A stretch of 64,000 nucleotides of DNA from Halomonas sp. 54_146 (GCF_001507855.1 NZ_LGEN01000007.1:48921-112920); one strand, 5' to 3'; shown: positions 36,968-47,193, numbered from the stretch's first letter. Numbers and translations are program-made. Notes: generated from the sequence alone by a model not told the origin.

Positions 36968-37638
36968 TCGGTGGCGGGCTCTTCGGCTAATAAGCGGTAG
37001 CCCTGGCCCCGTTGAGTAGCAATGCGCCAACTGCCCAGCTTGCGGCGCAGGCGGCTGACCTGAACATCAATCACGTTGGAATCTGGCTCGTGGTCGCGGT
37101 CGTAAACGTGCTCTGAAAGCTCGGTACGGCTGACTACCCGAGGTGCGGCATGCATTAAATAACCCAACAGGCGGGTTTCCTGGGCGGTTAACCCGACAGG
37201 GCGACCAGCCAAGGTAACGTGCTGGGTGTGGGTGTCTAAACTCAGTTCGCCCACTTTCAGCACCGGGTGGGCATGGCCGTGGCTGCGGCGCACCAGGGCG
37301 CGCAGGCGAAACAGCACTTCCGCTGGCTCAAAGGGTTTGGTGACGTAATCATCTGCGCCGGCGGTAAACCCCGCGGCTTTATCGGCCCAGCGTTCTCGGG
37401 CAGTCAGGATCAGCACTGGCAGGTCGATGCCACCTTCACGCCATGCCGACAGCCAGCGGGTGCCGTCGCCGTCGGGCAAGCCTATATCCAAAATCAGCGT
37501 ATCGTAGGCTTCCGTGCGCACCAGGAAATCAGCATCCTGGCCGGTAGCCGCATGCTCTACTAGCCAATCTCCTTCACGCAGCGCTTGGCTAAGCTCGCGC
37601 GCCAGCGCCTGGTCATCCTCTACCAACAAACACTTCAT
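36964..37638 (-). CDS. OmpR/PhoP-family response regulator
   Basis: 224 residues. Receiver domain with acidic pocket VEDD (near 7), phospho-acceptor Asp in YDTLILDIGLPDGDG (near 51), and the Lys in DDYVTKPFEPAEV. The C-terminal winged helix (about 128-220) contains LTAQETRLLGYLMHAAPRVVSR and SNVIDVQVSRLRRKL. It is translationally coupled to the sensor kinase. A small PepSY gene lies 49 bp upstream on the same strand. Confidence 0.93.
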   Translation of the reverse strand: MKCLLVEDDQALARELSQALREGDWLVEHAATGQDADFLVRTEAYDTLILDIGLPDGDGTRWLSAWREGGIDLPVLILTARERWADKAAGFTAGADDYVTKPFEPAEVLFRLRALVRRSHGHAHPVLKVGELSLDTHTQHVTLAGRPVGLTAQETRLLGYLMHAAPRVVSRTELSEHVYDRDHEPDSNVIDVQVSRLRRKLGSWRIATQRGQGYRLLAEEPATE

Positions 37639-37687
37639 TGGCTAACTACCCTTCTTCGGCAAATTATGTGGCAACGTCAACAAACGG

Positions 37688-38056
37688 CTAGCGGCGCATA
37701 TCATTAATACGCACCCCCTCAATCGACATTAACTGGCCGTTATGGCCATCAAATTCAAACTCGACGACTTGCCCCTGGGGGCCGAGTAATTTGATTTCAT
37801 ACTCGACGTAACCCCCTTCGCGCTCCACCTCAACCTCTAGCACTTCACCGATATAGTGCGCTTCCAGCCAATCCAAAATAGTGTCGAGAGGCACCACCTC
37901 ACAGCGGCGTACTTCGCCGTGTAGCGGCTCCCAGTGCTGGCCGCCCACCGCGCTGCCCGCCAGCAACAGCACTAAGGCTAACCCAGTGGCATTGCAGCGT
38001 GGGCGACGCGGGGCGCGGCGCAGTAGCGTTATAAAGTGACGTAGGCGTTTACTCAT
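37688..38056 (-). CDS. PepSY-domain periplasmic protein
   Basis: 122 residues. A basic N-terminus and hydrophobic stretch (TGLALVLLLAGSAVGGQ, to about residue 40) form an export signal. The mature part has a single PepSY-like domain: LDTILDWLEAHYIGEVLEVEVE, then alternating acidic/hydrophobic strands ending VEFEFDGHNGQLMSIEGVR. It probably sits in the periplasm and may modulate the two-component sensor encoded just downstream on the same strand. A second PepSY gene is divergent from it. Confidence 0.75.
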   Translation of the reverse strand: MSKRLRHFITLLRRAPRRPRCNATGLALVLLLAGSAVGGQHWEPLHGEVRRCEVVPLDTILDWLEAHYIGEVLEVEVEREGGYVEYEIKLLGPQGQVVEFEFDGHNGQLMSIEGVRINDMRR

Positions 38057-38206
38057 AAGGCCAGCATGCCAAAGGCAACATGAACGTTAGATGAACAGTT
38101 TTGTCAGCTTAAGGAAAGTATCGTGGTGGTATAAATTCACTGTTGTATCAACATTGACGTACCGACTTTCTCGTCCAGATACGTATAGATAAAGAAGGAA
38201 TTTGCC

Positions 38207-38686
38207 ATGATGAACACGATGAAAAAAATGCTGCTGATCCCGACCTCTGCGCTGCTATTTGCCGCTGCTGCTGGCACTGCCCAGGCGGATTCGCTGCCGA
38301 TGGATCGCATTAATGACGTATTAACCCACGCCAATGACTACGGCTTCAGCCACTACGAAGAAGTTAGCATTAAAAGCCGTGGCCGCGTAGAAGTGGAAGG
38401 TTGGCTTTCTGATGAGTGGTACGCCGATGTGGAGTTCTCCCTTGATGACGGTGAAACGCTACAAGAGAAACGCGAGCGCCTGATTACCGGTGCCTGGGGC
38501 ATGAGCGAAGACGATATTCGTCAAGCACTCGACGTTGCCCGCCAGGAAGGCATGGTCGAATTTGAAGATATTGATATCGATGAAAGCGGCATGATAGAAG
38601 TTGAAGGCCGCGATGAAAATGGCCGCGAGCTAGAAATCAGCCTGCGCCAAGGCACTGATCAAATCAACAAGATTGATCGCGACTAA
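38207..38686 (+). CDS. Exported PepSY-domain protein
   Basis: 159 residues. A signal peptide (MKKMLLIPTSALLFAAAAGT, cleavage probably after AQA near 27) is followed by two PepSY-like units: YGFSHYEEVSIKSRGRVEVEGW and EGMVEFEDIDIDESGMIEVEG. The protein is strongly acidic. AGAAGGAATTTGCC is a good ribosome-binding site. It is divergent from the PepSY/regulator/kinase genes, and the 150-bp gap between them probably holds sites for the response regulator. A strong hairpin follows the stop. Confidence 0.78.
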   Translation: MMNTMKKMLLIPTSALLFAAAAGTAQADSLPMDRINDVLTHANDYGFSHYEEVSIKSRGRVEVEGWLSDEWYADVEFSLDDGETLQEKRERLITGAWGMSEDDIRQALDVARQEGMVEFEDIDIDESGMIEVEGRDENGRELEISLRQGTDQINKIDRD

Positions 38687-38707
38687 AAGCGTTTCGACGC
38701 TATCAAC

Positions 38708-38731
38708 GCGGGCTCCCTACGGGGAGCCCGC
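38708..38731 (+). terminator. Hairpin after the PepSY gene
   Basis: GCGGGCTCCC (38708-38717) pairs with GGGAGCCCGC (38722-38731) around TACG. It is followed by TGCGTTTAT, a weak T-run, 21 bases past the stop. A plausible intrinsic terminator. Confidence 0.65.
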
Positions 38732-38795
38732 TGCGTTTATGGTAGGCTGCCAGCCTATGCAGCTACATCCATCACAAGGTGCTGAGGAGAAAGCC

Positions 38796-39797
38796 GTGCT
38801 AAACGAAGGCGTTGACGGCGCGCTGGAAGATCAAGGGCTTGGCAGCATGGTATCAGTACTGCGAGACTTAGCCTGGCTTATCGCCACGCCTGACCTTGTG
38901 GAGCTGCCGCCGCCCATTCCCGCTGCGGGGCGCCCGACCCTTAAAGAGCTAGGCTTACAAGACGCACTGCTACCTTGGCTACTTCAACTAGGCCAACCGC
39001 CGTTAGCGACCCTGAACGGCAGCCGCGCGACACGCATGGGCCATTATCACGAACGCTTGTGGCACACGCTGTTAGACCACGCGCCAAATACCCGCCTGCT
39101 AGCCCGTAACGTGCGCATTACCCGCAAGCGCAACACGCTCGGCGAGCTGGATATGCTGTACCGCACGCGCGACAACCCAGCACCGGTGCATTTAGAAGTG
39201 GCGATTAAGTTCTACCTGGGGCTACCTGAAGGGCCTGGGGCACCGAACAGCCAAAGCCGCTGGATTGGCCCTGGCGGGCTGGACAGCCTGGCGCTTAAAT
39301 GTGCCCACCTGCGACGTCACCAGCTACCCCTTTCCACCACCGCGCCCGCGCTGGAAACACTCGCGCATTGGCTAGCGCCACGGGACATTGGCGCGTCTGA
39401 ACGGAGTTTAGCTGAGCAGCTAACGCAGCGGCTGGCCATGCCGGGCGTACTGTATTACCCCTGGCACGCAGCGATGCCAGCGCCCGAGGGCGCACTAGCC
39501 GAACACCGCCGGGGAACGTGGTGTTACTTAAGCGATTGGCCTGCGCTGGCAGCCGAAAGAAGTGGAGCGCTACAAGTGGCGTGGCTGGAAAAGCCCCACT
39601 GGTTAGCGCCACCGCCACGTAGCGCTTTTCGCCCTGCAGCGGAGCAGTTGCCCGCCGTTATCGATCAGGTGCACGCCTGGCGCTCACCGCAGCAAATGAT
39701 GCTGTATTGCGCAGAAAAAGAGCATTATGAACGGCTGTTTATCGTGCCCGATGATTGGCCGCGCCAGGTGCCTTTGCCGCCCCGTGTTCCCAATTAA
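38796..39797 (+). CDS. DUF1853 family protein, PD-(D/E)XK-like
   Basis: 333 residues if it starts at GTG 38796, which follows GAGGAGAAAGCC; the open frame further upstream runs through a terminator and overlaps the previous gene, so it is rejected. It matches DUF1853. [12 protein letters not shown] and [12 protein letters not shown] give a D...ExxxK arrangement like PD-(D/E)XK nucleases, but no function has been established in what I can recall. Its last four bases overlap the convergent proB stop. Confidence 0.72.
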   Translation: MLNEGVDGALEDQGLGSMVSVLRDLAWLIATPDLVELPPPIPAAGRPTLKELGLQDALLPWLLQLGQPPLATLNGSRATRMGHYHERLWHTLLDHAPNTRLLARNVRITRKRNTLGELDMLYRTRDNPAPVHLEVAIKFYLGLPEGPGAPNSQSRWIGPGGLDSLALKCAHLRRHQLPLSTTAPALETLAHWLAPRDIGASERSLAEQLTQRLAMPGVLYYPWHAAMPAPEGALAEHRRGTWCYLSDWPALAAERSGALQVAWLEKPHWLAPPPRSAFRPAAEQLPAVIDQVHAWRSPQQMMLYCAEKEHYERLFIVPDDWPRQVPLPPRVPN

Positions 39798-40933
39798 ATA
39801 ACCACAAGATTATCGCGGTGAATCAGTTCATGCGCTTCCACATAGCCAAGGATCGCTTCAATCTGGTGGCTGGGCTGGCCCGCCAGCAGGCGCGCTTCAT
39901 CTGCACCATAATTGACCAAGCCCTTGGCGACACGGCCGCCCTGTTCATCCACGCACACCACCATATCACCGCGCTTAAAGCTGCCCTGCACGTCGCGCAC
40001 GCCAACGGCCAGCAGGCTTGAGCCTTTATCGCGCAGCACTTTCACAGCACCGGCATCCAGTACCAGCGTGCCGCGTACCTGTAGTTGCCCCGCTAGCCAG
40101 CGTTTGCGCGCCGCCATAGGTGCTTGGTCTGGGCGCAGCAGCGTACCTAATGACTCCCCCGCCATTACGCGGGTAATGACATCAGGCTGGCGGCCGCTAG
40201 CAATCACCGTGACCGCCCCAGAGCGCGCCGCCAACTTGGCGGCGCGCACTTTGGTGCTCATACCGCCCCGCCCTAACGCACCGCCACTGCCAGCCACGGC
40301 AGCTAAGCGCGGGTCATCGGCACGCCCTTCAGCGATCATCTGCGCATCGGGGTTGTGGCGAGGGTCAGCGTCAAACAAGCCTTCTTGGTCGGTCAACAGC
40401 AGCAGCGCGTCGGCTTCTAACAAGTTCGCCACCAGCGCGCCTAGCGTGTCGTTATCGCCAAAGCGGATCTCATCGGTGACCACGGTGTCATTTTCATTGA
40501 TCACCGGCACCACGCGCATTTCTACCAGCGTGCGCAGTGCTGAAAGCGCATTGAGGTAGCGCTTGCGGTTGGAAAGGTCGTCATGGGTGAGCAGAATTTG
40601 TGCGGTGAGCATACCGTGGCGGGCAAAGTGCTGCTCATAGCACTGGGTAAGGCCATTTTGACCTACTGCGGCAGCGGCCTGCAGCTCATGCACGGCGCTG
40701 GGGCGCACCTGCCAGCCAAGACGCACCATGCCAGCAGCAACGGCGCCAGAAGAAACCAGCACCACCTCAATGCCTTGCTGATGTAAGGCAGCAATTTGAT
40801 CTACCCAGCCGCCAATAGCGGCTTCGTCCAGGCCGCGGCCATCGTTAGTGAGCAGCGCACTGCCAATCTTCACCACGACCCGCCGCGCACGGCTAAGCGC
40901 GCTGCGCCCCAGGATTTGCTCGTTACTTTCCAT
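39794..40933 (-). CDS. proB: Glutamate 5-kinase
   Basis: 379 residues. The N-terminal amino-acid kinase domain has [55 protein letters not shown] and [15 protein letters not shown]-terminal PUA domain (about 280-365) is typical of bacterial ProB. It phosphorylates glutamate in the first step of proline synthesis and is feedback inhibited by proline. It follows obgE by 58 bp, the common gammaproteobacterial order. Confidence 0.95.
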   Translation of the reverse strand: MESNEQILGRSALSRARRVVVKIGSALLTNDGRGLDEAAIGGWVDQIAALHQQGIEVVLVSSGAVAAGMVRLGWQVRPSAVHELQAAAAVGQNGLTQCYEQHFARHGMLTAQILLTHDDLSNRKRYLNALSALRTLVEMRVVPVINENDTVVTDEIRFGDNDTLGALVANLLEADALLLLTDQEGLFDADPRHNPDAQMIAEGRADDPRLAAVAGSGGALGRGGMSTKVRAAKLAARSGAVTVIASGRQPDVITRVMAGESLGTLLRPDQAPMAARKRWLAGQLQVRGTLVLDAGAVKVLRDKGSSLLAVGVRDVQGSFKRGDMVVCVDEQGGRVAKGLVNYGADEARLLAGQPSHQIEAILGYVEAHELIHRDNLVVI

Positions 40934-40991
40934 GCCACCCCACCTTCACCAGGCACTGACACTAGTTACCAACGTGAAACGTCAACAGCCC

Positions 40992-42206
<1,215 letters not shown>

Positions 42207-42257
42207 CTAACTGCAATATCCCACCTGCAAATAGCAAGTAAAAGGGATTAAAAAGAC

Positions 42258-42287
42258 AAAAAAGCCCCGCCATAGCGGGGCTTTTTT
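42258..42287. terminator. Intrinsic terminator between rpmA and obgE
   Basis: AAAAAAGCCCCGC pairs perfectly with GCGGGGCTTTTTT around the loop CATA. Read on the minus strand this is a GC-rich stem ending in six T, 30 bases past the rpmA stop. It ends or attenuates the rplU-rpmA transcript before obgE. Confidence 0.92.
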
Positions 42288-42316
42288 CTCGCAAGCGCGA
42301 GCATAGCACTAGCCGT

Positions 42317-42574
42317 TTAGGCAGAAACGATGCTAACAAACTTGCGGTTTTTCGGGCCTTTGGTCTCGAACTTCACAAAACCGTCGCTTAGTGCGAACAG
42401 CGTGTGGTCACGACCTAGGCCAACGCCTGTGCCCGCATGAAAACGCGTGCCGCGCTGACGAACGATGATGTTACCTGCGGTTGCCGCTTGACCACCAAAC
42501 AGTTTCACACCTAAGCGTTTGGACTCGGAATCGCGACCATTACGCGTGGAGCCAGCTGCCTTTTTATGTGCCAT
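42317..42574 (-). CDS. rpmA: 50S ribosomal protein L27
   Basis: 85 residues. N-terminus [21 protein letters not shown] is the universal L27 signature (given here as [19 protein letters not shown]). [15 protein letters not shown] and [10 protein letters not shown] follow. Located near the peptidyl-transferase centre. It follows rplU by 29 bp with a good ribosome-binding site (AGGAGG). Confidence 0.97.
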   Translation of the reverse strand: MAHKKAAGSTRNGRDSESKRLGVKLFGGQAATAGNIIVRQRGTRFHAGTGVGLGRDHTLFALSDGFVKFETKGPKNRKFVSIVSA

Positions 42575-42603
42575 TGCAAAATCCTCCTAAGGGAATTGGC
42601 TGC

Positions 42604-42915
42604 TTACGCAGAAATTCCGGTAATTTTGACTTCAGTGAACCACTGACGGTGGCCCTGACGCTTCATGTGGTGCTTACGGCGACGGAACTTGATGATGGTT
42701 ACTTTATCGCCACGGCCGTGAGAAACCACTTCGGCAGAAACTTTAGCACCACTGATCATCGGCGCACCGATGTTGAAGTTATCACCGTCTGCGACCATGA
42801 GCACTTCATCAAACTCAATCGTCTCGCCGGTAGCGACTTCGATTTTCTCGAGCTTGAGGGTTTGACCTTCTTGAACGCGGTACTGCTTGCCACCGCTTTT
42901 GATAACTGCGTACAT
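42604..42915 (-). CDS. rplU: 50S ribosomal protein L21
   Basis: 103 residues: [33 protein letters not shown] and [20 protein letters not shown] are L21 signatures. It is first in the rplU-rpmA operon. A strong promoter (TTGTGA, 17 bp, TATAAT) lies 148 bases upstream, leaving a long 5' leader. Confidence 0.97.
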   Translation of the reverse strand: MYAVIKSGGKQYRVQEGQTLKLEKIEVATGETIEFDEVLMVADGDNFNIGAPMISGAKVSAEVVSHGRGDKVTIIKFRRRKHHMKRQGHRQWFTEVKITGISA

Positions 42916-43062
42916 GTCGCTCTCCGGACTGTCGTTAATGCCGTTCTAACATTTAAACGGCACTCATCACCTACGCTCTTTCGAGTCGTGCTCTTATCGA
43001 CCTGCTGCGAGTGGCGCCCCTTTTGGAGCCATCTGACAGGGAGCATGATGAGTGGGTCGCGG

Positions 43063-43091
43063 ATTATAACGACTATCGCTACCTATCACAA
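43063..43091 (-). promoter_or_regulatory. Sigma-70 promoter of rplU-rpmA
   Basis: On the minus strand TTGTGA (43091-43086), a 17-bp spacer, then a perfect TATAAT (43068-43063). It is the best promoter match in the rplU/ispB gap and points toward rplU, with an untranslated leader of about 140 bases. Confidence 0.75.
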
Positions 43092-43130
43092 GGCTTCGGG
43101 GGAATGTCAATGGCAAACAACCCATGCGCC

Positions 43131-43159
43131 TTGACGCCCAACAGGCAGCCCCATAGCAT
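43131..43159 (+). promoter_or_regulatory. Candidate promoter of ispB
   Basis: TTGACG (43131-43136), 17-bp spacer, TAGCAT (43154-43159), about 38 bases before the ispB ATG. Orientation and spacing fit sigma-70. Confidence 0.5.
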
Positions 43160-43196
43160 GGCTTGCACTATCCTTCTGCCGCGATGAACGAAACCC

Positions 43197-44201
43197 ATGA
43201 CAGCCAACGTCTCCCCAACCCCGCCTGCCAGCCCAACGCCTTCACCGCTGCACGCTGTGGTGGCTGATGACTTTACAGCCGTCAATCGGACGATTGTCGA
43301 GCAGCTCAACTCCAAAGTGCCGCTGGTTGAAACCATCGGCCAGTACATTACCGAAAGCGGCGGCAAGCGCCTGCGGCCTTTATTGGCGCTTTTGGCCGCC
43401 CGCTCGCTCAACTACACCGGCGACAAACATATAACGCTGGCGACGTTGATTGAATTTATGCACACCTCCACGCTGCTGCACGATGACGTAGTGGATGAAT
43501 CCCACATGCGCCGCGGCAAGAAAACCGCCAACGACGCCTGGGGTAATGCGCCTTCGGTACTGGTCGGCGACTTCCTCTACGCCCGCTCGTTTCAGATGAT
43601 GGTCGATGTAGGCTCGATGCGCATTATGGCGATCCTTTCCGGCGCCACCTGCATCATCGCGGAAGGCGAAGTACTGCAGTTGACCAACATCGGCAACCCC
43701 AGCATCTCTGAAGACGACTACTTCGAAACTATTCTGGGCAAAACCGCCATGCTGTTTGAAGCTGCTTCCCACAGCGGTGCGGTGCTGGCAGAAGCCACGC
43801 CAGAGCAAGAGCGCGCGCTTCAGTATTATGGCCGCTACCTAGGCTTGGCTTTTCAGCTCATTGATGACCTGCTGGATTACCAGGGCGACGCTGAAGCCAT
43901 GGGCAAAAACGTCGGCGATGACCTAGCCGAAGGCAAGCCCACGCTGCCGCTGATCCACGCCATGGAGCAAGGCACGCCGGAACAAGCCAAGCTAATTCGC
44001 CAGGTAATTCGCGATGGCGGCCTTGAGCAGTTAGATGCGGTGCTAGAAATTGTTCATGCCACCGGCGCACTCGACTATACGCGCCAGCGCGCCGAAGAGA
44101 TGGCCGACAAAGCCCTGCAGCAATTAGACGCCCTGCCACCCAGCGCCTACCGCGACAGCATGGCGCAGTTGGCTCGTTTAGCGGTTGATCGCAAAGCATA
44201 A
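43197..44201 (+). CDS. ispB: Octaprenyl (polyprenyl) diphosphate synthase
   Basis: 334 residues, trans-isoprenyl diphosphate synthase. First aspartate-rich motif LLHDDVVDESHMRRG (near 95), second FQLIDDLLDYQGDA (near 220), and GGKRLRPLLALLAARSL upstream. It makes the side chain of ubiquinone, and probably that of the menaquinone made by the men cluster in this window. Divergent from rplU as in many gammaproteobacteria. Chain length cannot be read with certainty. Confidence 0.93.
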   Translation: MTANVSPTPPASPTPSPLHAVVADDFTAVNRTIVEQLNSKVPLVETIGQYITESGGKRLRPLLALLAARSLNYTGDKHITLATLIEFMHTSTLLHDDVVDESHMRRGKKTANDAWGNAPSVLVGDFLYARSFQMMVDVGSMRIMAILSGATCIIAEGEVLQLTNIGNPSISEDDYFETILGKTAMLFEAASHSGAVLAEATPEQERALQYYGRYLGLAFQLIDDLLDYQGDAEAMGKNVGDDLAEGKPTLPLIHAMEQGTPEQAKLIRQVIRDGGLEQLDAVLEIVHATGALDYTRQRAEEMADKALQQLDALPPSAYRDSMAQLARLAVDRKA

Positions 44202-44261
44202 AATCCACGCAGCAAAGCAATGCAGCAAATTAACAGGGCAGCGCAGCGCATAAAAAGAGGC

Positions 44262-44290
44262 TTGAAAAAACTCCTTCGCCTGCGTATGAT
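44262..44290 (+). promoter_or_regulatory. Promoter of the tRNA-Pro gene
   Basis: TTGAAA (44262-44267), 17-bp spacer, TATGAT (44285-44290). It ends about 58 bases before the tRNA, the right distance for a short tRNA leader. Confidence 0.75.
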
Positions 44291-44348
44291 TCGCTCCGTT
44301 GTTGAGGGCAAGCAACGCTTCAGCAACGTTAAAAATTTAAGCAACATT

Positions 44349-44425
44349 CGGAATATAGCTCAGCTTGGTAGAGCGCTGCCTTCGGGAGGCAGAGGTCGTA
44401 GGTTCGAATCCTGCTATTCCGACCA
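44349..44425 (+). tRNA. tRNA-Pro (anticodon CGG)
   Basis: 77 bases with encoded CCA. Acceptor stem CGGAATA/TATTCCG, D-arm with AGCTCAGCTTGGTAGAGC, anticodon stem CTGCC/GGCAG enclosing TTCGGGA (anticodon CGG), T-arm with GGTTCGAATCC, then discriminator A and CCA. The 3' portion from the anticodon stem on is repeated at 57602 and 59679, so this tRNA gene is the attachment site for the elements to its right. The gene itself is complete. Confidence 0.95.
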
Positions 44426-44426
44426 A
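44378..44426 (+). repeat. Attachment repeat, left copy (attL core)
   Basis: The 3' 48 bases of the tRNA plus one base, starting GCCTTCGGGAGGCAGAGG. Identical over 49 bases to 57602-57650, and related to 59679-59721, which has three substitutions and a 6-base deletion. Confidence 0.92.
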
Positions 44427-44436
44427 GAACACTATT

Positions 44437-44476
44437 AAAAACGGCCACTTAGCTAACACAGCAAGTGGCCGTTTTT
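44437..44476 (+). terminator. tRNA terminator, copy 1
   Basis: AAAAACGGCCACTT pairs perfectly with AAGTGGCCGTTTTT around a 12-base loop, 11 bases past the tRNA. The same hairpin follows the two other attachment repeats. Confidence 0.9.
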
Positions 44477-44490
44477 GTTGTGCCTGGCGC

Positions 44491-44510
44491 TAGGTGACAT
44501 ATAGGTGACA
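44491..44510. promoter_or_regulatory. Integrase arm-type repeats, left arm
   Basis: TAGGTGACA occurs at 44491-44499 and 44502-44510 with an 11-bp period. The same doublet lies beside the integrase start at 57453 and, slightly altered, at 59532. Phased repeats flanking an att core suggest arm binding sites of the tyrosine recombinase. Confidence 0.6.
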
Positions 44511-44615
44511 CCCGTCTGAAATTTTCGGCTTTTCTAAGCTCACCAAAACAAGAGAAAGGCCGCGACGAATCGCAGCCCTTCAGTGTGACGGGTACTCCCG
44601 ATAGGAAGCGCACCC

Positions 44616-45458
44616 TCATTGCTGCATCTCTGCATCATCCCCATCTGCACTCTCCGTGTAATCGCTCTCATAGGTTTCACCGGGATAGGTGCCATCGTCA
44701 TGCGTTAAGCCAAGGCGCTCGCGGCGGCGCTTCATCTGCTTTTCAACGTCAGCCGCATGTTCAAGGGCTTTCTCAATGCGTTCACGGCGGGCTTTACGAT
44801 CCACCAGGGCAATGGTCGGCTTCTCTTCGATCTCTACCTTGTCTTTCCAGAGTTCTGGCTGTCGGTTCTTCAGCCACATGCGAGCGGCTTGAGTGTCCGG
44901 TGGGTAATGCCGGTGTAGATCCGTTAGCGTCACGTCACCTTGGAAGTTGGATACGTGAGTCTCGGGCAGCACCACCCCGATAGCTCTCCGATAGAGGGCT
45001 TCGGCCACATGGGCATCCGCCAGCGCTGCCCCTCGCCTTATGGACTCTAAAAAATCCGGGTATTCATGGCACCAGTTGTAGATCGTGGCTTCACTCACTT
45101 CGAAGAATTGTGCCACCTGGCTGCGCGTCATGCCCAGCAACATCAAGCGGTAAGCCTGCTCGGCATACTCAGGCTGGTACTCACTGGGTCGGCCTCGATC
45201 GTTGGTTACGGGCGTAACCTCTTGCGTAACCTGGGGCGTAACCGTAACCCCATGCGTAACATCTGCGTCTGTGTCGCTGGCTGGGGCTGTAGGCTGTGCC
45301 CGCTTTTGCCATTCATCCGCCTTGGCCCTACGGCTAACAGCCACCCGTGATACAGGTAGCGATAGCTCTCGCACTAACCAAGTGAACCCATCCCTGGGAT
45401 CCGCCTCCCATAGGCGCTTGGCCTTCTTCCATTGCGCTGGCGTCATCTTCGCTGCCAT
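44616..45458 (-). CDS. Terminase-small-subunit-like HTH protein
   Basis: 280 residues, good ribosome-binding site (GAGGTGATGAT). An N-terminal segment resembles DNA-binding regions of small terminases (MTPAQWKKAKRLWEAD ... LSLPVSRVAVSRRAKADEW). A Thr/Val-rich linker (about 65-85) follows. The central helix-turn-helix is EYQPEYAEQAYRLMLLGMTR ... FFEVSEATIYNWCHEYPDF, then HYPPDTQAARMWLKNRQPELW, a conserved phage small-terminase-type block. The C-terminus is charged and acidic. Last gene of the element. With no large terminase present, it could redirect a helper phage's packaging machinery; that is inference. Confidence 0.6.
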   Translation of the reverse strand: MAAKMTPAQWKKAKRLWEADPRDGFTWLVRELSLPVSRVAVSRRAKADEWQKRAQPTAPASDTDADVTHGVTVTPQVTQEVTPVTNDRGRPSEYQPEYAEQAYRLMLLGMTRSQVAQFFEVSEATIYNWCHEYPDFLESIRRGAALADAHVAEALYRRAIGVVLPETHVSNFQGDVTLTDLHRHYPPDTQAARMWLKNRQPELWKDKVEIEEKPTIALVDRKARRERIEKALEHAADVEKQMKRRRERLGLTHDDGTYPGETYESDYTESADGDDAEMQQ

Positions 45459-45489
45459 ATCATCACCTCAACTAAGTGAGCCTGTACCC

Positions 45490-46338
45490 TTAGAATCCGT
45501 TTTGAGGCTGTGCCCCTTGCCAGCCTTGGCCATCCCATGCCGTCAGCGTCGCAAACGTCACAGGTATCTGCATTTGTACAAAGCGACCGAGTTTGTCGGA
45601 AGGCGAGTTAAGCGGTATACCAATGCTCTCGATAACCAGCGGGGCAAAAACACGTTGCTTGTAGCGAACGGCCAGCAGTGCCGGCACTTCAGACGGCAGC
45701 GCAGCTTCAACCAATGACTTTGCCGTTCTGTTTTCAGAGCCCGCCCAATCTAGTGCTGCCGTGAGTAGCGTTCCCTCAGGTGCTAAGTAGCGAGGTAACG
45801 CCCAATCCATTAAAAGGTTGATGGCTTCCTCTACTTCCGTCTGAGGATCACGCCAGGCGCGTAGCATGATCGTCACGTTCAATTTGATAGGGGCCATTCC
45901 GGTGAAAACCTGCGTGCTGTTCAGCTTAGTAATGCCCGTGCGCCCGCGTGCATGTTCAACGGCGGCAGTCGTTTTATCAGCAAAGCTACCCGGGGCCGCC
46001 TTATCAAATTTCTCGCGCTCCTCAATGCTCAGCATGCCCCTAACACTTTCAATGATCGGCTGAATCATGCCGCTTTGGAGCATTGCAGACAGGCTGGGAG
46101 TCAGTGAACCAGTACCTGAGTTTTCAAACGGCGATCGCCAGTCGAACGTCGCCTCTAGGTTGGCATCATCCACGAACAAACACCGGAGGATGCTACCGTT
46201 CTCGTAAAGTGGGTCGCCGTTAGGGTCCACCTCGTAGATACTGGCGATTAGGTTCTTATTGATACCGTCCCAGTGGGGGCCAACGCCCCCACCTGGTGCG
46301 GCAGCGGTAACCCGCATATCAGAAAGCCGCGTTGCCAT
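45490..46338 (-). CDS. Unknown element protein, possibly tail/baseplate-like
   Basis: 282 residues with a good ribosome-binding site (GGGAGAAGATTGAT). I do not recognise a named family with confidence. The composition and segments such as WRSPFENSGTGSLTPSLSAM, FTGMAPIKLNVTIMLRAWRD and VIESIGIPLNSPSDKLGRF resemble structural proteins of contractile-tail baseplates. No membrane segment or enzyme motif is visible. If it is a structural protein it is an unusual cargo for a satellite without capsid genes. Confidence 0.35.
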   Translation of the reverse strand: MATRLSDMRVTAAAPGGGVGPHWDGINKNLIASIYEVDPNGDPLYENGSILRCLFVDDANLEATFDWRSPFENSGTGSLTPSLSAMLQSGMIQPIIESVRGMLSIEEREKFDKAAPGSFADKTTAAVEHARGRTGITKLNSTQVFTGMAPIKLNVTIMLRAWRDPQTEVEEAINLLMDWALPRYLAPEGTLLTAALDWAGSENRTAKSLVEAALPSEVPALLAVRYKQRVFAPLVIESIGIPLNSPSDKLGRFVQMQIPVTFATLTAWDGQGWQGAQPQNGF

Positions 46339-46339
46339 A

Positions 46340-46573
46340 TCAATCTTCTCCCTCAGCGCATTTATGAGCCGCCTGAAGCAATAGGCGGGCGTTCTGAAGT
46401 CGCATCATGGCAGCCTTTAAAGCGTTTTCATCGCCACCATACAGCCGCTTATCGGCTTGGAATCGTTGCACTGCCGGATACGTTTCTAGTGCGTTCAGCA
46501 ATTCCTTGGTTTGCCCTTCAAGGGTGGCGTGGATCTCTGCCGGGGTGGGCGTCACATTGCTCTCGCTGTTCAT
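46340..46573 (-). CDS. Small protein of unknown function
   Basis: 77 residues, helical, acidic C-terminus (HKCAEGED). No recognised domain. Its ATG overlaps the stop of the coiled-coil gene (ATGA), and its stop lies one base before the next gene's start codon, so it is translated in the operon. Confidence 0.6.
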   Translation of the reverse strand: MNSESNVTPTPAEIHATLEGQTKELLNALETYPAVQRFQADKRLYGGDENALKAAMMRLQNARLLLQAAHKCAEGED

Positions 46574-47178
46574 GCGGTTAGCTCCCGTGGCGTCTTGGAT
46601 TGCTCCTGAAGCTTCAAGCGATGAACGTAGCTACCTAAGCGCCATTGAACCTGGTCTCCAATGAATGGGAGTGAATGAAGCTCTGAGGTTAGCTTTTGAA
46701 TGTCTGACCGAGACGGCTTTGCTCGACTTTCTGCCTCTTCGCACGTTAAGCCAGCTTCCGCTAATTGTTTGATGGCTTTTAGGTGTTGGCTTTCCATCTG
46801 CTTGATTCGTTGTTCAAGGCCCAACTTTTCATCCTTAAGGCGGCCTGCTCGATTCATTAGCGCTGTCGTGGTTGGGTGAAGTGCGTCATCTAGGGTTTTC
46901 TTTTGACGCTGCAGGCGGCCATCTTCTTTACCCACTGCTTCTTTAAGCTTCTCAGCGCCTTCGACCTTGAGTCTTAGATCTGCAAGTACATTGGTGACAG
47001 AGCCTTTGTTCTCGCTTAGCAACAGTGCCATACGAGCCCGGCGTGGTGCCTTTGCCATATCAGCAGCGTGCTTATCTAGCAGCGCCAGCAAGCGCTGGCC
47101 TTCGGCGGCTAGGCGCGGGTCTGCGAGCGTATCAAGCTGAACAGCGGCGGTTTTGAGGTCTGTGGGCTTTTTAGCCAT
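46570..47178 (-). CDS. Coiled-coil protein of unknown function
   Basis: 202 residues, almost wholly helical. Heptad-like stretches run from about 70 to 150 (EGAEKLKEAVGKEDGRLQRQ, LKDEKLGLEQRIKQMESQHL). Ribosome-binding site GGAGATCGACACC. It resembles no family I can name. It is coupled to the 77-residue gene downstream. Confidence 0.6.
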   Translation of the reverse strand: MAKKPTDLKTAAVQLDTLADPRLAAEGQRLLALLDKHAADMAKAPRRARMALLLSENKGSVTNVLADLRLKVEGAEKLKEAVGKEDGRLQRQKKTLDDALHPTTTALMNRAGRLKDEKLGLEQRIKQMESQHLKAIKQLAEAGLTCEEAESRAKPSRSDIQKLTSELHSLPFIGDQVQWRLGSYVHRLKLQEQSKTPRELTA

Positions 47179-47193
47179 GGTGTCGATCTCCGA

